Made by a program: the position numbers and the translations under genes. Positions 36,050 through 44,936 of a stretch of 64,000 nt of DNA are shown here, piece after piece. The stretch is from CBDHGY01 sp965263325 (GTDB lineage Bacteria > Pseudomonadota > Alphaproteobacteria > Caulobacterales > Hyphomonadaceae), in contig CBDHGY010000002.1 of the NCBI GenBank assembly GCA_965263325.1, positions 1,426,001-1,490,000 on the forward strand, in the 5' to 3' direction. The first letter of the stretch is position 1; each line of letters begins with the position of its first letter. Under the pieces are notes generated by a model. That model did not search any database and was not told where the DNA came from. It saw only the letters and a program-made list of their open reading frames with translations.

Positions 36050-37482
36050 ATGACCTCACCCCCGACAGATTTGATCGCAGCCGCCCGGAGCCGGATTCAA
36101 CGCGGGCAAGAGTTCAGCGCGCTGGATCTGCTGCGCGGAGCGATCAAGCAGCAACCCCCACTCGGAGACCGCTGGGCGGAAGTCATGCAGCTTTGTGAGC
36201 AGTTAGGCGATGAAGATGGCGCTGCTGAAGCGGCCCGTCTTCATGGCGCGCACGCACCAGCTGATCCGCGGCGAAGCCTGTTATATATCGACAAACTCTC
36301 CCGGATTGGCGAGGCCGGGCACGCGCTCGCACTTTGTCAGCAGATGCTGGAGCAGCGCTCTTCAGATCCTGCTGTCTTGTATATGACCGGCGTACTTGCC
36401 TCTCGTTTTGGCCGGTTTGATGAAGCTGAACACGCGCTTCGGGCTGCGCTTAACGTAAAGCCTGATCTCGCTGATGCCTGGGTGCAGATTGGCGCGTTCC
36501 GGAGTTTCGCCGATCGCCCGAACGATGTTTCCGCGATCCGGGCGCTGGTAAGCTCCCAATCTGGCGGGGCGAAAATCGCGGCGCTCTTTGCGCTCGGCAA
36601 AGCTTATGATGATTTGGGCGAGCACGCCCTCGCCTTTGAAACCTGGGACAAAGCAAACTCTGAACTGTTGCGCGTGCGCCCATTTGATCCGCGCGCAATG
36701 AAGCACCTCCAATCAGCCTGCGCCGACTTTACCGATGATATCCCGCAAGCTGAACCGGCAACTCGTGGCACAGGACCAGCGCCCATCTTCATTGTCGGAG
36801 CGCCAAGAACAGGCACCACACTGACTGAGCACATTCTTTCTGCGCATCCAGATATTTATCCGCTCGGTGAAAGTCTGATTAGCCGCGTCGCCACTTGGCC
36901 AGTTCGCCACTTGCAACCACGCGATTTTGCTACGGCGAAGAAGACATTTGGGCCGTCGCTCTGGCAAATCATGGGCACAGCCTACCGAAATCTCGCTGGA
37001 AAACGCGCCGGCGGCACAATGCGGGTAACCGACAAAGCGGCGATGCTGCATCTTTTTGTCGGAGTTCTGGCAACATCGATGCCTTCGGCGCGGTTCGTCT
37101 GGATCCGCCGAAGCCCAGAAGCTGCGGCATTGTCGGCATTTCGGACATATTTCACCAGCGGCAATGCGTGGTCCGGCACCATCCCAACGGCGCTTAGCTA
37201 CCTCAACGCGCACAACAAACTTATGCAGGATTGGTCAGAGCGGCTCGGCGAACGGCTCTTGGCGATTACGTATGAGGATCTTGTGGCGCAGCCGAAAACG
37301 CTCATCCCCGCACTGATTGAATTCTCCGGATTGGCACCGAATGACGCCCCCTAAACTCGGAAAACTCATCGCGCGCCGTTGATACCGCCAGCCTTGCTCA
37401 GGTGCGACAACCTATACGCGCAAGCCGCGCAGAGGCATGGCACGTTTACGAATCCTTCATATCTGAGCGCGTGAAGTCATAA
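36050..37482 (+). pseudogene. TPR-sulfotransferase fusion, frameshifted near the 3' end
   Basis: N-terminal tetratricopeptide-like helices (about residues 1-235, with LADAWVQIGAFRSFADR and ALFALGKAYDDLGEHALAFETWDKAN) are followed by a sulfotransferase domain with the PAPS-binding PIFIVGAPRTGTTLTEHIL and RFVWIRRSPEAAALSAFRTYF. The first frame stops at 37352-37354 after SGLAPNDAP. The next frame continues without interruption as LNSENSSRAVDTASLAQVRQ and RAEAWHVYESFI, which is the normal C-terminus of this family, to TAA at 37480-37482. One extra C in the C5 run at 37347-37351 would restore a single reading frame. It could be a true frameshift mutation, a slippery phase-variable tract, or a sequencing error. 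Confidence 0.82.
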
Positions 37483-37582
37483 AAAGCGCTGTGATATCTC
37501 GCCATTTGCGGCACTCCGCCGCAAGACGAAGCAGGCTTGCAAGTGTTATTTACCGCCCAACTATAGCTACAAGGCAAAACAC

Positions 37583-38149
37583 GTGACGGATTCGACTCAT
37601 ACTGACGGCGAGCAAATCGACGAAGAACGCCGCGATCTTATACACATAGCCGCCATCGCAACGGCTGGTGCGGGCGTTGCCGCTTGCGCCGTTCCCGTTG
37701 TCGGACAAATGCTGCCAGCGGCTGACACGAAGGCCGCATCATCTCTCGAAGTCCCAATCGACAAGATTGCTGTTGGTTCGGAAGTTCGCGTGCTGATCGG
37801 TGGTAAGCCTTTCTTCGTGCGACACCGCACAGCGGCTGAAATCGCTGAAGCCACAAACGTAGATGTAACAGGTTTTCCAGATCCGGAAACAGATGCCGAC
37901 CGGCTGCGCCCTATGCAGAACGGCGAGCTGAACCCCGCGATCCTCGTCACATCTGGCTCTTGCACGCATCTAGGCTGCGTTCCCGTTGGACCTGGCAACA
38001 ATACGGGCGATTATGGCGGTTGGTACTGCCCCTGCCATGGCTCGCACTACGACACATCCGGTCGCATCCGAAAAGGACCGGCTCCAACGAATTTGCCGAT
38101 CCCGACGTATGAGTACGTCTCGGCCAGCGTCATCAAGATTTCACTGTAG
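37583..38149 (+). CDS. petA: Ubiquinol-cytochrome c reductase Rieske iron-sulfur subunit
   Basis: First gene of the bc1 operon; 188 residues. An RRDL motif and one membrane helix (about 18-42) tether the 2Fe-2S head in the periplasm. Cluster ligands lie in CTHLGC (Cys127, His129) and CPCHGSHYD (Cys149, His152), with the disulfide cysteines at 132 and 151. The start is GTG at 37583 with AAGG 8 nt upstream. The head takes electrons from ubiquinol and passes them to cytochrome c1. Confidence 0.97.
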   Translation: MTDSTHTDGEQIDEERRDLIHIAAIATAGAGVAACAVPVVGQMLPAADTKAASSLEVPIDKIAVGSEVRVLIGGKPFFVRHRTAAEIAEATNVDVTGFPDPETDADRLRPMQNGELNPAILVTSGSCTHLGCVPVGPGNNTGDYGGWYCPCHGSHYDTSGRIRKGPAPTNLPIPTYEYVSASVIKISL

Positions 38150-38164
38150 AAAGGCCACGCACCC

Positions 38165-39739
38165 ATGAGTGGACATGAGTCGACCTACGAACCGAAGACT
38201 GGCTTTACAAAATGGCTGGATACGCGCTTGCCGATTATCCGCCTTGCGCATGACAGTTTCGTCGATTTCCCGACACCCAAGAACCTGAACTACTGGTACA
38301 CATTTGGCGGCATCCTCGCGATCTGCCTGGCGATCCAGATTGTCACCGGTATTGTTCTGGCAATGCATTATGAAGCATCTGTCGACGGCGCATTTGCCTC
38401 GGTGGAGCGGATTATGCGCGACGTACCTTACGGATGGCTCTTGCGCTATGTACACGCCAATGGCGCGTCCTTCTTCTTCCTTGCAGTCTACATTCATATG
38501 TTCCGCGGGCTTTACTATGGTTCTTACAAGGCACCGCGCGAAGTGCTGTGGTTGCTTGGCTGCGTGATCTTCCTCCTCATGATTGTGACCGCTTTCCTTG
38601 GCTACATGCTACCCTGGGGCCAGATGTCTCTACATGGCGCGAACGTGATCACCGGCCTGATCGGTGCGCTCCCATTGATTGGTGAGCCGATCCAGACGTG
38701 GCTGATGGGCGGACCATCCATTGGTAATGCAACGCTGCAGCGTTTCTTCTCGCTGCACTATCTGCTGCCGTTCGTCATTGCGGGTGTCGTCATCCTGCAC
38801 ATCTGGGCGCTGCACGTCCCAGGCAACAACAATCCGACAGGTGTTGAAGTTCAGGATGTCGAAAAAGACACCGTTCCTTTCCACCCTTATTACACCGTAA
38901 AAGACGGTTTCGCGATCGCTGTATTCCTCGTGATTTTCGCGGTGTTTGTCTTCTACATGCCGAACGTTCTTGGGCATGCTGACAATTACATCGAAGCGGA
39001 TCCACTCGTGACACCAGCGCACATCGTGCCGGAATGGTATCTCTTGCCGTTCTACGCCATTTTGCGCGCCATCACGTTTGATATCGGCCCGATCGACGCG
39101 AAACTGCTCGGCGTTATCGCAATGTTTGCGTCAATCGCCATGCTGTTCCTGCTGCCTTGGATGGATACATCTAAAGTCAAATCCATGCGCTATCGCCCAG
39201 TGGCACGCCAGTTCTTCTTTGGCTTTGTCATCTGCGGCTTGCTTCTGTCCTGGTGCGGCGCAGCCAACCCGGACAATCCCCTGATCCCAATGGGCAAGGA
39301 CAAAATCGAGATTTCTTATTCTGAGTATGGGCCAACGGCGACATCCGCTTTTGCGACAGAAGAAGAAGCGATCGAATTTGAGAATGGTCTTGCAGAAAAT
39401 GTCGATATCGCCCGCAAGAAGATGGCGGAAGACCAGTTCGTTGTGACGTACAAAACACTGATCCAGGACAATGGTAAGCGCACTTTCGAAAACTGGACGG
39501 ACGCTGACGCATTCCGCAAAAATGACTTACCGCCAAATGCGGTTGCAAACCAACCCGTTGTTGTGAAGGCGCCGGCGTTCCGGATGGTTCACCTCGCTCA
39601 GATACTGACGGCTTACTATTTCGCGTACTTCTTCATCCTGATGTTCCTTGGTCTCAGGGAAACACCAAAAGAAGAGCCCCCATCAATCCACAAATCCGTG
39701 CTCGGCAAGCAAGCCGCCGCACCTGTGCCAGCTGAATAA
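38165..39739 (+). CDS. petB: Ubiquinol-cytochrome c reductase cytochrome b, with long G-H loop insertion
   Basis: 524 residues against roughly 430-445 in most alphaproteobacterial cytochromes b. Eight membrane helices; heme b ligands His97 and His111 (helix B) and His198 and His212 (helix D), and the quinol-site PEWY at 289-292. The extra length is mainly between helices G and H (about residues 370-470): an acidic/Lys-rich segment (IEISYSEYGPTATSAFATEE ... MAEDQFVVTYKTL) with no membrane helix. By the known topology this loop faces the periplasm. The final helix (MVHLAQILTAYYFAYFFILMF) is intact. The gene follows petA by 15 bp. Confidence 0.96.
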   Translation: MSGHESTYEPKTGFTKWLDTRLPIIRLAHDSFVDFPTPKNLNYWYTFGGILAICLAIQIVTGIVLAMHYEASVDGAFASVERIMRDVPYGWLLRYVHANGASFFFLAVYIHMFRGLYYGSYKAPREVLWLLGCVIFLLMIVTAFLGYMLPWGQMSLHGANVITGLIGALPLIGEPIQTWLMGGPSIGNATLQRFFSLHYLLPFVIAGVVILHIWALHVPGNNNPTGVEVQDVEKDTVPFHPYYTVKDGFAIAVFLVIFAVFVFYMPNVLGHADNYIEADPLVTPAHIVPEWYLLPFYAILRAITFDIGPIDAKLLGVIAMFASIAMLFLLPWMDTSKVKSMRYRPVARQFFFGFVICGLLLSWCGAANPDNPLIPMGKDKIEISYSEYGPTATSAFATEEEAIEFENGLAENVDIARKKMAEDQFVVTYKTLIQDNGKRTFENWTDADAFRKNDLPPNAVANQPVVVKAPAFRMVHLAQILTAYYFAYFFILMFLGLRETPKEEPPSIHKSVLGKQAAAPVPAE

Positions 39740-39756
39740 AGGCTCACGAGATAGAT

Positions 39757-40875
39757 ATGATGACGTTAAGATCGCTTGCTGCCGGATTAATTGGCCTCAC
39801 TTTCGCTGCAACCGCTTCTGCGGCAGGCGGCGGCAAACACGCAGAACCACCAGAAGGTGGTTGGCCGTTTGCTGGCCCGCTTGGACAATTTGAGGAAGAC
39901 AGCGTGCAGCGCGGCTTCCAGGTTTACAATGAGGTCTGCGCTGCCTGTCATGGCCTGAAGCTTTTGTCTTATCGCAACCTCGGCGAGAAGGGCGGCCCGT
40001 TTTATGACCCGGACTATCCAAACGCCAATGACAACCCACTTGTTAAAGCGTTTGCCGCGCAAAAGCAGGTGGCGTTCATAGACGAAAATGGCGATGAAGA
40101 TTTCCGTCCGGCCTTGCCGTCAGATTTCTTCAAAGACCCTTATCCGAACGAGCAAAAAGCCGCTGCCTTAAACAATGGCGCAGCTCCGCCCGATCTTTCG
40201 GTGATTACGAAAGCCCGCCATGGCGGCGCGAGCTATGTCTACCGACTTATGAAAAGCTATCCGGATCCATCGGAGGCGAAAGAAGTAACGCGCTCAGTCG
40301 ACTTCACCAATCCAGATACCGGCGTCTATGAGCCATTCGAGGTCACAGATCTGGAGTTCACATTGGACGATGGATATGGTCACGAAGGTGTCCTGACGCA
40401 GGTTCCTAACCAGTATTACAACCCTTACATGGCTGGCGACACATCCGGCTCATGGGACGGCGATCCACGCCACCCGCCCTATGGCGGCTTCCTCGCCATG
40501 CCACCGCAGCTCAATGAACCTGCAGGCGGCGACGGCGTAGACTGCAAGGCCCTGCACAAACAGGGCAAGGAAATGATCCATGCCGCAGAACACCCTGAGG
40601 GCGGCGAGCATGTTTCGCTCAGCAAGCCAGAGAAAATGGCGATCCTGGATGAGGTATTCTACAGCGAGTGCACAACCCAGGTGGTCTATCTCGATGGGAC
40701 GTATCCATCTGTAAAACAAATGTCTTATGACGTTGCGCAATTCCTCCAATGGGCGGGCGAGCCGAAACAGGTGAACCGCAAATCGCTCGGGCTGCCAGTG
40801 ATGATCTATCTGCTTATCCTCTGCGGCCTGCTCTATGCGAGCTACAAGCAGATCTGGAAGAAAGTTGATCACTAG
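39757..40875 (+). CDS. petC: Ubiquinol-cytochrome c reductase cytochrome c1, with insertion before the anchor
   Basis: 372 residues including a signal peptide (1-22); alphaproteobacterial c1 is usually about 260-290. The heme c site is CAACH (61-65) and the axial Met is probably Met248 in GGFLAMPPQL. A C-terminal helix (about 346-364) anchors it. Compared with the normal chain, extra material lies at about 225-240 and especially about 255-308 (VDCKALHKQGKEMIHAAEHP...DEVFYSECTTQ), where two cysteines (263, 305) could form a disulfide. The loop faces the periplasm like the cytochrome b insertion. A terminator follows 19 bp after the stop. Confidence 0.96.
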   Translation: MMTLRSLAAGLIGLTFAATASAAGGGKHAEPPEGGWPFAGPLGQFEEDSVQRGFQVYNEVCAACHGLKLLSYRNLGEKGGPFYDPDYPNANDNPLVKAFAAQKQVAFIDENGDEDFRPALPSDFFKDPYPNEQKAAALNNGAAPPDLSVITKARHGGASYVYRLMKSYPDPSEAKEVTRSVDFTNPDTGVYEPFEVTDLEFTLDDGYGHEGVLTQVPNQYYNPYMAGDTSGSWDGDPRHPPYGGFLAMPPQLNEPAGGDGVDCKALHKQGKEMIHAAEHPEGGEHVSLSKPEKMAILDEVFYSECTTQVVYLDGTYPSVKQMSYDVAQFLQWAGEPKQVNRKSLGLPVMIYLLILCGLLYASYKQIWKKVDH

Positions 40876-40894
40876 ATCACTTGCACTTAGTTAG

Positions 40895-40925
40895 AAAAAG
40901 CCGTCCTGTTCGGGACGGCTTTTTT
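40895..40925 (+). terminator. Rho-independent terminator of the petABC operon
   Basis: GCCGTCC (40900-40906) pairs with GGACGGC (40913-40919) around the loop TGTTCG, flanked by five A on the left and six T on the right. The A-T flanks extend the stem and the hairpin would also work for the other strand. mtnP begins 22 bp later and so needs its own promoter or read-through. Confidence 0.93.
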
Positions 40926-40947
40926 GATTCAGGAATGGACGAAACAT

Positions 40948-41820
40948 ATGACCCAATGGACCCTTGGTATTATTGGTGGATCGGGCCTGTACGAGCTGGA
41001 CGGTCTGGAAGATCGCCGCGAAGAGCGGATTGAGACACCTTGGGGAGATCCATCGGATACGCTCTTGCGCGGGCGCATCGGGAAGGTCGAGCTCGTCTTT
41101 TTACCGCGTCACGGAAGGGGCCACAGGCTCACTCCAACCACCGTGCCTTACCGCGCCAATATCGACGCGCTCAAACGCGCAGGCGTGACGGATATCCTCT
41201 CCGTGTCCGCTTGTGGCTCATTGCAGGAAGACTATGCGCCGGGCCAGTTCGTCATGGTGGACAATTTTATTGATCGCACCTTCGCGCGAGAGAAATCCTT
41301 CTTTGGCCCCGGCATGGTTGCGCATGTATCGGTAGCGCATCCTGTATGTGAGCGCCTGTCAGCTCTTGCGGGAGACGCCATGGTCGCAGCAGGCGGCACC
41401 GTTCACCGCGGCGGAACGTATCTCGCAATGGAGGGACCACAATTCTCAACGCTCGCAGAGTCCAAACTGTATCGCCAATGGGGCTGCGATGTGATTGGCA
41501 TGACCAATATGCCCGAAGCGAAACTCGCGCGCGAAGCTGAGCTGCCTTACGCAACACTCGCCATGGTCACCGACTATGATTGCTGGCGCGAAGAGACAGA
41601 GGCTGTGAGCGTCGCCAATGTGCTTGAAGTGATGGCAGGGAATACGGCTCTGGCAAAAACGGCCATCATCAATCTGGCGAACACGCTCTCAGCGATTGAC
41701 CGCACGCCCTCGCCTCAAGGCATCGAAACCTGTCTTGATTTTGCCCTCATCACATCACCGGACGCACGCGATCCGGAACTGCTGAGCAAGCTCGATGCGG
41801 TTGCTGGAAGGGTCCTGTAA
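40948..41820 (+). CDS. mtnP: S-methyl-5'-thioadenosine phosphorylase
   Basis: About 290 residues; cleaves methylthioadenosine to adenine and 5-methylthioribose-1-phosphate for methionine salvage. Motifs: LGIIGGSGLYELDGL, FLPRHGRGHRLTPTTVPYRANI, VSACGSLQEDYAPGQFVMVDNFIDRT, YLAMEGPQFSTLAESKLYRQWGCDVIGMTNMPEAKLAREAELPYATLAMVTDYDCW. The adenine it releases can be salvaged by apt, encoded about 2 kb downstream on the same strand. The ATG at 40948 is preferred over an in-frame TTG eight codons earlier. Confidence 0.96.
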   Translation: MTQWTLGIIGGSGLYELDGLEDRREERIETPWGDPSDTLLRGRIGKVELVFLPRHGRGHRLTPTTVPYRANIDALKRAGVTDILSVSACGSLQEDYAPGQFVMVDNFIDRTFAREKSFFGPGMVAHVSVAHPVCERLSALAGDAMVAAGGTVHRGGTYLAMEGPQFSTLAESKLYRQWGCDVIGMTNMPEAKLAREAELPYATLAMVTDYDCWREETEAVSVANVLEVMAGNTALAKTAIINLANTLSAIDRTPSPQGIETCLDFALITSPDARDPELLSKLDAVAGRVL

Positions 41821-41821
41821 A

Positions 41822-42499
41822 ATGAGCGATCTGCACCTTTATATCGGTAATCGAAATTATTCGACCTGGTCATTAAGGCCTTGGCTCGCGCTCAAACGCT
41901 CCGGCCTGTCGTTTGAAACAACAATGATCCCCCTGCTCACTGAAGAATTTCGTGAGAAAATCAAAACAATCTCTCCTTCGGGCCTTGTACCTGTGCTTCA
42001 CATCGACGGCGAACCGATAAGCGACTCGCTAGCGATCTCTGAATACGCCGCTGAGCATGCTCCCCACCTTTGGCCTGAAGATGAGCTTTTGCGCGCCAGG
42101 GCTCGAAGCGCTGCGGCCGCCATGCACGCAGCCTTTTTTGGAATTCGCACGCAGCTGCCCATGAACCTCAGGCGTGACCGCCCCAGGCCGAGCCTTTCTG
42201 CGGCAGCGGCTGAAGAAATTACCGGGCTTCAGAATATGTGGCAGGCGCACCTTTCCCGCTCTGGCGGACCGTTTTTGTTTGGAGACTGGTCCATTGCGGA
42301 TGCTTTTTATACGCCCGTCGCAGCCCGGTTTCGCAGCTACCACATAACCTTGAGCGACGCCGCTCAGGTCTATTGCGATCATCTGCTACAGCAAGAAGAG
42401 TTTCTCGAGTGGGAAGCCCTTGCCAGACAGGAAACCGAATCTATTCCCGCATTTGACGCTGATGAACCTGGCGTCGCCGGTTGGCTTGCCGACACATGA
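41822..42499 (+). CDS. Glutathione S-transferase family protein
   Basis: A 225-residue protein with a thioredoxin-fold N-terminal domain (about 1-80): LYIGNRNYSTWSLRPWLALKRSGL, where the S-T-W-S-L-R-P-W pattern is typical of a bacterial GST subgroup (catalytic Ser/Tyr region), and SGLVPVLHIDGEPISDSLAISEYAAE as the glutathione gamma-Glu-binding part. The helical C-terminal domain follows. Substrate unknown. The start lies just after the mtnP stop, with GGAAGG inside the mtnP end, so the two are coupled. Confidence 0.9.
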   Translation: MSDLHLYIGNRNYSTWSLRPWLALKRSGLSFETTMIPLLTEEFREKIKTISPSGLVPVLHIDGEPISDSLAISEYAAEHAPHLWPEDELLRARARSAAAAMHAAFFGIRTQLPMNLRRDRPRPSLSAAAAEEITGLQNMWQAHLSRSGGPFLFGDWSIADAFYTPVAARFRSYHITLSDAAQVYCDHLLQQEEFLEWEALARQETESIPAFDADEPGVAGWLADT

Positions 42500-42686
42500 A
42501 CCGGCAAAGCGAGGAGAATAACGTTAACTAATGGAGAGGCTAAAGCACGAAATTCGCCGGTTTTCCTCCAAAATGCTGGTGTTTCGGGCCGATTTAGTTA
42601 ACAAGCATCGCCCAAAATGAACTCATCGGTGGCGGCCCCGTCTGTCATTTGTTAGATAGGTGAAACGCAAAGGGGATCGTAACAGA

Positions 42687-43667
42687 ATGTCTAACGATCA
42701 ATTCGCAGCCTTCATGTCAGGCGGCATGGTTATACTGGTTGCTTCCGCCCTCGCAATCGCCTGGATCCTCTGGCGTGAACGCGATGCGCGCATGGATATG
42801 ACACGCGCCGCGCTAGAGGGCGTCGGTCACGAATACCGGATCAACGTTCAGCGGATCATCACAGAGTTATCGATGGTTGCGCATAATGAATTGCCGGGCC
42901 CAAGCGCCCTCCTCCCGATCTCTCATCCACAAATGGACGGGGTGAATTCCGGCTTGATCGAAACCAATCGCAAAGCGCTCGCTGTTATTAATGCGTCCTA
43001 TCTGGAACTCAGCGCTCGAAAAGAGCTGATCCGGGAAGGCATCATTAGCGGCGCGGACATCAATAATGATGTGAACGATGCCATCCATGCCGCAATCGAT
43101 GCGATCGCAACATTGTATATGTGGGAAGAGCATAAAGGCGTGTCACCGCACGAAGCGCGGTCGACTCGCAGCTGGTATGTTCGCGACTGGATGAAAGAAC
43201 ACAGTTTCCAGAATGATGCCTTTCCGGGACTACATTTACGCGACCAGGTCGTCGAACGCCTGCGCACCTATGGCATGCCGCTGACACCAAAACCACTGAC
43301 CCATACCGCGCATGAATACTATTCGATGCAATATGATCGTTATACCGATCCGCGCTCGCCCTTTGGTCGGCGCAAGTTGGACGAAGATGGCAATGTCATA
43401 CGCAGAGAGAAGAAAAAGCGCCTGCAATTGCCAACACGGAAAGGGGCGGAGTCTGGTGACGCTCAATCTGCAGAAGCAACGACATCCGCACAATCTGCTT
43501 CGGATGGATCTGCGCCTGGCCGGATGAGCAAAATCCGGGACCGCATTTCGTCGCTTCGGAACAAAGAACGGAGCGCGGAAAAAGAATCAGGCGGGCGGTT
43601 CTCCGTTGGGGGATTAATCGATAAGGTTCGGAATCGCGGCGATTCCGCGCCGCCTCCAGGCGAATAG
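42687..43667 (+). CDS. Hypothetical membrane-anchored protein with basic disordered tail
   Basis: About 326 residues. One N-terminal membrane helix (FMSGGMVILVASALAIAWILW, about 8-29) is followed by a helical domain (about 30-190; RRxxxx-like ALEGVGHEYRINVQRIITELSMVAHNE). A domain with WYVRDWMKEHSFQNDAFPGLHLRDQVVERLRTYG comes next, then a highly charged tail rich in Lys, Arg and Ser (from about residue 225). I do not recognise it. AAAGGGG lies 15 nt before the ATG at 42687, farther than ideal. apt follows after 47 bp. Confidence 0.6.
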   Translation: MSNDQFAAFMSGGMVILVASALAIAWILWRERDARMDMTRAALEGVGHEYRINVQRIITELSMVAHNELPGPSALLPISHPQMDGVNSGLIETNRKALAVINASYLELSARKELIREGIISGADINNDVNDAIHAAIDAIATLYMWEEHKGVSPHEARSTRSWYVRDWMKEHSFQNDAFPGLHLRDQVVERLRTYGMPLTPKPLTHTAHEYYSMQYDRYTDPRSPFGRRKLDEDGNVIRREKKKRLQLPTRKGAESGDAQSAEATTSAQSASDGSAPGRMSKIRDRISSLRNKERSAEKESGGRFSVGGLIDKVRNRGDSAPPPGE

Positions 43668-43714
43668 TCACCCCACACTGGACGCGCGAAGCAATCCTTG
43701 GCAACACATCGCTC

Positions 43715-44242
43715 ATGGACTTGAAATCTGTTATCCGCACTATTCCTGATTACCCAAAACCGGGGATCATGTTCCGTGATGTTACGACACTCATTCAGCA
43801 TGCTGGCGCGCTAAAAGAAGCCACACGCCAGCTGGCCGATCCCTATCGTGGGTCAGGCATTTCTAAAGTCGTGGGCATTGAAGCGCGCGGATTTATATTT
43901 GGCGTTGGCGTCGCCTTGGAGCTTGGTGCAGGCTTTGTTCCGCTGCGCAAACCTGGCAAATTACCGAGTGCGTCCATCTCGGAACCTTATGCGCTGGAAT
44001 ATGGTACGGACGAATTGCACATGCATGTCGATTCGGTAGCGCCGGGCGAGAATGTTCTTCTGATTGATGACCTCATCGCAACAGGGGGAACAGCGGGCGC
44101 TGGGCTGAAATTGTTGCGGCGCAGCAACGCAAATGTTGTTGCAGCCGCTTTCGTTGTCGACCTGCCGGAACTTGGCGGCGCTGATAAATTACGGGCAGAA
44201 GGTGTGGATGTCTTCACTCTGCTCGACTTTGACGGACATTAG
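43715..44242 (+). CDS. apt: Adenine phosphoribosyltransferase
   Basis: A 175-residue PRTase that makes AMP from adenine and PRPP. N-terminus LKSVIRTIPDYPKPGIMFRDVTTLI, then GIEARGFIFGVGVALELGAGFVPLRKPGKLP and the PRPP-binding NVLLIDDLIATGGTAGAGLKLL. The length is that of class I APT. It completes adenine recovery from methylthioadenosine with mtnP. Confidence 0.97.
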   Translation: MDLKSVIRTIPDYPKPGIMFRDVTTLIQHAGALKEATRQLADPYRGSGISKVVGIEARGFIFGVGVALELGAGFVPLRKPGKLPSASISEPYALEYGTDELHMHVDSVAPGENVLLIDDLIATGGTAGAGLKLLRRSNANVVAAAFVVDLPELGGADKLRAEGVDVFTLLDFDGH

Positions 44243-44279
44243 TTCTGGCCAAAAGCGTCTACGCTCGGCAATAAGAGAC

Positions 44280-44936
44280 ATGAGTAAGCATTCTGCGCGT
44301 CACCACGCTGTAGCCAGCGACACGGCACGGCCCCTCCCCTACCGCGGTATCTTTATGGAGTTTACGCGGCTCGTTGGGCGGTCTTATCTCGGCCTGTTCG
44401 GTTGGAAGCTCAGAGGTGACTGGCCGCGCGACATAGACAAGTTCGTGCTTGTTGCCGCGCCGCACACCTCAAATTGGGATGGTCTCGCGATGCTATCGAT
44501 GGGATCCTATTACCGCGCCTCGATTAAATGGATGGGAAAGAAAAGCCTCACAACAGGCCCATTTGGATGGCTCATCAAGATGATTGGCTGCGTGCCGGTT
44601 GATCGGACAAAGTCGACCAGCCTTGTCGACCAAATGGCTGAAGCGTTCAACAAGAGCGAGAAGATGGCTTTGCTCGTTCCCCCAGAAGGCACGCGCGGGT
44701 CGGTAAAGGAGTGGAAGACGGGATTTTATCATATCGCCGTTGCTGCAAAGGTGCCGATCGTGCTCAGCGCGCTTGACTATGGTACAAAGAGCGGCGGCGT
44801 CGTCGGTGTGTTTTATCCTACCGGTGATTATGAAGCAGACTTGCCTCAGATCATGTCTTATTACGCAGGCATAAAAGGCAAGTTTCCAGAAAACCATCCC
44901 GACTATGCCGCGATTTCAAACACTCGGCCGAGCTAA
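44280..44936 (+). CDS. Lysophospholipid acyltransferase family protein (PlsC-like)
   Basis: About 218 residues with acyltransferase motifs: VLVAAPHTSNWDGLAML (H-x4-D, catalytic His and Asp), WMGKKSLTTGPFGWLIKMIGCVPVDR and VPPEGTRGSVKEWKTGFYHIAV (P-E-G-T-R). Members transfer acyl groups to glycerolipids or other acceptors. This subgroup, with HTSNWD and EGTRG..EWKTGF, is common in alphaproteobacteria and its substrate is mostly unassigned. The ATG at 44280 is chosen; ATG 44355 is an alternative. The stop overlaps the convergent CCA enzyme gene by 4 bp. Confidence 0.88.
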   Translation: MSKHSARHHAVASDTARPLPYRGIFMEFTRLVGRSYLGLFGWKLRGDWPRDIDKFVLVAAPHTSNWDGLAMLSMGSYYRASIKWMGKKSLTTGPFGWLIKMIGCVPVDRTKSTSLVDQMAEAFNKSEKMALLVPPEGTRGSVKEWKTGFYHIAVAAKVPIVLSALDYGTKSGGVVGVFYPTGDYEADLPQIMSYYAGIKGKFPENHPDYAAISNTRPS

